Assembly: GCA_050697275.1 (NCBI GenBank)
Contig: JBOGZI010000122.1
Span: 1 to 21,259 of the forward strand
Source: JBOGZI01 sp050697275
GTDB taxonomy: Bacteria > Actinomycetota > Thermoleophilia > Solirubrobacterales > 70-9
DNA: 21,259 nucleotides
Reading direction: 5' to 3'
The translations under genes and the position numbers were made by a program. A model generated the notes under the pieces. It was not told where the DNA came from and searched no databases. It saw only the letters and a program-made list of their open reading frames with translations. The first letter of the stretch is position 1, and every line of letters starts with the position of its first letter. Of the stretch, positions 19,399 through 21,259 are shown one piece after another.

Positions 19399-20997
19399 CT
19401 ACTTCCTGCGCTTCTTCCGTTTCTTCTTGCAGCCCTTCCGCTTCGCGGCCGCGGCGGCGCCCTTCTTCCCCTTCTTCTTCCGCTTCTTCTTGCACTTCTT
19501 CTTGGCGGTCGTCTGCGTCTTGGCGGTCGTCTGCGGCGCGGGCACAAGCGCCGCCGGCGGGGTGTTGACCCCGGGAGGAAGCCCCGTCGGGGTCTCGTCG
19601 GCGCCGATGTCGCGGCGCACGATCCCGTCGCCGTTCCCATCGGTGGCCCGCGCCTGACCATCAAGGTCGAGGGTCCCCGCGGCGGGCGTCGCCGGGTCTC
19701 CCCGGTCGATCATCGCCGAGCCCACGGCCAGGTGGTAATCATCGATCGCTGGGTTGAGGAAGCCGGGCGCTGCGGTTGTCTGGAAGTTCGCGCAACCGCT
19801 GGGGCTCGCCATGATCGAGGGCCCGCGGGAGAACGTGATCGTGCAGCTCGGCATCACGAGCCCAGACGCGTTGATCCCTGCTGCGCCGATGATGCCTGAG
19901 TTCAGGGTCAGATCGGCGTTGGTGACACTGACCTCGGCGTTGGTGCTGTCGGTGATCGTCACGTTGGTCGCGAACACGTTGCCGCCGTCGTCGCCCTCCG
20001 TGTCGTTCATCGCCAGACCCGAGTTGGTGCTCTTCGCGATCAGGTTCCCGATCATGCTGACGAGGGCCTCGGTGTCGTTGACGACGACGCCGAACCGGTG
20101 CCCGAGGATCGTGTTCTGACGCAAGCTCGCCCCGACGACCGGGGACGCCCCGGTCTGCCGCAACAAGATCCCCCCGACGAACGTGTCGCCGGGGTCCTCG
20201 ATCAGATTGGAAGCGATCTCGAGGGCGGACCCCGAGGTCACCTCGATCGCCGCGTCGCTCGTTGTCCCCTGGGTTCCCCTGAAGACGTTCGACGAGATCG
20301 TCGAGTTGCCACCGGCGCTCTGGACTCCGTGGTTGAGGTCGGTGAACGCGTTCGAGTCGACCGAGGGAGTCGCGCTGGCGGTGATGCAGACGCCGGCCTT
20401 CGGTGAGGCAGCCGGCGTGGGATCGACGATCGTGTTCTGCCCGACGACCGAGTTGTTGCCGGAGCCGCTTACGCCGATCATGCAGGAGCCGAGGCCGGCG
20501 TCCTCGTCGATCCGGTTCCCGGTCAGCGTCGTCGTGGCCTGCAGGGAGACGGGCTGCGCTGGGGAGCGGATCACGAACCCCTGAATCGTTCCGCCACCGC
20601 TGGTGGAGGGCACTCTGATGGCGGGAAACCCAACCGCTGTCTCGCCGGCGTCGATGATCGTGTCGGGTTCGGGGAGGGCGTTCTCGTCGCCGTCCGGCCC
20701 GAACTCCTGCGCGATCAGCGACTTTCCCATGTCCAGATTGAGGCCGATGCTGCTGTCCGCGTTGCCGGCGGTGTCGTCGACGCGAACGGTGGCGCCCACG
20801 GTCGCCTTGTTTATCCCCGCCTGGATCGTCTGGCATGGCAGGTCCGGGTCGGTGCAGACCAACGTGTCATCCCCGGTCTCGAAGTCGACGTAGGTGTCCG
20901 CGGCCTGAGCCGCGGCGGGCGAGGCCAGCGCCGCGAGCAGCCCGAGCAGGGCGGCCGCACCGAGCAGGCCTCTGAATCCGACCGGCGGCCTCCTCAA
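19399..20997 (-). CDS. Secreted beta-helix (choice-of-anchor-Q-like) protein with Lys/Cys tail
   Basis: This 532-residue protein starts at TTG 20997. A Sec signal peptide (GFRGLLGAAALLGLLAALAS, cleavage near AQA) is followed by DTYVDFETGDDTLVCTDPDLPC and TIQAGINKA, a common opening of such right-handed beta-helix proteins. The middle is Asn/Ser/Thr/Gly-rich, with helix turns such as SNAFTDLNHGV, SNVFRGTQG, QNTILGHRFGVVV and GNLIAKSTNSG. A GSAMIDRGDPA segment followed by DLDGQARATDGNGDG and IGADE matches the choice-of-anchor-Q ending. The last 40 or so residues are almost all Lys/Arg with three Cys-K-K-K-type elements (KKKCKKKRKKKGKKG, KGCKKKRKKRRK). It is probably surface-exposed and anchored or wall-bound by the tail, though this is inference. 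GGAGGT (21007-21012) and TTGA overlap with the upstream gene fix the unusual start. Confidence 0.85.
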   Translation of the reverse strand: MRRPPVGFRGLLGAAALLGLLAALASPAAAQAADTYVDFETGDDTLVCTDPDLPCQTIQAGINKATVGATVRVDDTAGNADSSIGLNLDMGKSLIAQEFGPDGDENALPEPDTIIDAGETAVGFPAIRVPSTSGGGTIQGFVIRSPAQPVSLQATTTLTGNRIDEDAGLGSCMIGVSGSGNNSVVGQNTIVDPTPAASPKAGVCITASATPSVDSNAFTDLNHGVQSAGGNSTISSNVFRGTQGTTSDAAIEVTSGSALEIASNLIEDPGDTFVGGILLRQTGASPVVGASLRQNTILGHRFGVVVNDTEALVSMIGNLIAKSTNSGLAMNDTEGDDGGNVFATNVTITDSTNAEVSVTNADLTLNSGIIGAAGINASGLVMPSCTITFSRGPSIMASPSGCANFQTTAAPGFLNPAIDDYHLAVGSAMIDRGDPATPAAGTLDLDGQARATDGNGDGIVRRDIGADETPTGLPPGVNTPPAALVPAPQTTAKTQTTAKKKCKKKRKKKGKKGAAAAAKRKGCKKKRKKRRK

Positions 20998-21236
20998 GGG
21001 ATCGATACCTCCCGCACCTCGCTGACCTCGGTGCGCTCCGCTACGTAGGGCGGGAGCTGGGCGAGCGCCTCGCGCTCGTCCGGCGCCTGCACCGTCCAGA
21101 AGATCCGATGCCCGCCCCGCCCGCACGAGGCAAGGGTGTCGTGGTGGCGAAGCGGGCTCTCGAATCCGTTCCAGGCCGCGTAGGCGGACCGGCACTCCTC
21201 CGGCTCGTGGCGATGGGTGAGGATGAACTTGGCCAC
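20994..21236 (-). CDS. Small 80-residue protein of unknown function
   Basis: This 80-residue protein starts at GTG 21236 with FILTHRHEPEECRSAYAAW, then ESPLRHHDTLASCGRGGHRI, and ends VAERTEVSEVREVSIP. The pattern of a short strand, helix, strand, strand carrying FWTVQAPDEREAL, and a final strand fits a ferredoxin-like or dimeric alpha-beta-barrel protein. It has four or five histidines and two cysteines (Cys in PEEC and LASC) that could bind metal. It reminds me in outline of DUF4242-type small proteins but I cannot assign it. Its stop overlaps the TTG of the secreted beta-helix gene by 4 bp, so the two should be coupled. The window ends 23 bp upstream, so its promoter is only partly visible. 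Confidence 0.75.
   Translation of the reverse strand: MAKFILTHRHEPEECRSAYAAWNGFESPLRHHDTLASCGRGGHRIFWTVQAPDEREALAQLPPYVAERTEVSEVREVSIP
21007..21012 (-). promoter_or_regulatory. Ribosome-binding site GGAGGT for the TTG start
   Basis: A perfect GGAGGT lies within the end of the 80-residue gene, 9 nt before TTG 20997. It justifies the rare start codon, since no ATG or GTG lies at the signal-peptide boundary. Confidence 0.75.
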
Positions 21237-21259
21237 GTGGTCGACCGGCCGCTTAGCGC

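Noticed and set aside
19355..19495. N-terminal extension of the glycosyltransferase (Glu/Arg-rich)
   Set aside because: It is the antisense reading of the lysine-rich tail of the adjacent beta-helix gene. The -10 box and the conserved fold favour GTG 19354.
1..21259. CRISPR arrays, tRNAs, rRNAs, transposons, att sites
   Set aside because: No regularly spaced repeats, cloverleaf-like segments, transposase motifs or terminal inverted repeats were seen by reading. A tRNAscan or IS search was not possible here.

Overview
This is a GC-rich (roughly 70% by eye) bacterial chromosome segment. It looks like an Actinomycetota genome, most plausibly class Thermoleophilia (Solirubrobacterales or relatives). 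The basis is the base composition, the eukaryote-like (type 2) IleRS, the BtrH_N/DUF4872 protein, secreted beta-helix proteins ending in Lys/Cys-rich tails, and many starts that look leaderless. The lineage call is inference; no rRNA is present. I see no tRNA, CRISPR array, insertion sequence or prophage gene.

Layout. 1-955 (minus): an incomplete BtrH_N/DUF4872 protein. It diverges from a PAP2 phosphatase (1012-1506), which is followed by ychF (1556-2629) and a CrtC/AttH-like lipocalin-type protein (2647-3639). A secreted SpoIID/LytB protein (3650-4852, minus) diverges from an aldehyde dehydrogenase (4981-6426). A secreted CSLREA/choice-of-anchor-Q beta-helix protein with thrombospondin-3 repeats (6648-8171) converges on class II fumarase (8193-9503, minus). 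Upstream of fumC lie a small lipoprotein (9517-9996, minus), a divergent MarR regulator (10091-10543) and a seven-repeat beta-propeller lipoprotein (10559-11479). A leftover MarR C-terminus follows (11480-11573).

The most system-like part is 11582-13730. A TetR repressor diverges from a three-gene, 4-bp-overlapping operon of two small four-helix membrane proteins and a DUF2867 protein. A perfect 26-bp palindrome sits on the operon promoter. The DUF2867 gene is broken by an apparent one-base insertion in an AAA run at 13589-13591.

The right part is mostly housekeeping: ileS (13783-16989), a HAD hydrolase (17000-17680), a cupin (17752-18138), thioredoxin (18151-18477, minus) with a dyad over its promoter, and a polyprenol-phosphate-mannose synthase-like glycosyltransferase (18590-19354, minus). 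The window ends with a second secreted beta-helix protein (19399-20997, minus), translationally coupled by TTGA to a small 80-residue unknown protein (20994-21236, minus).

A recurring feature is a -10-like hexamer 6-9 nt before the start codon with no Shine-Dalgarno sequence, seen at about nine genes. Genes inside operons, or with longer leaders, instead carry clear GGAGG-type sites. No intergenic stretch exceeds 300 bases; the longest is 6427-6647.
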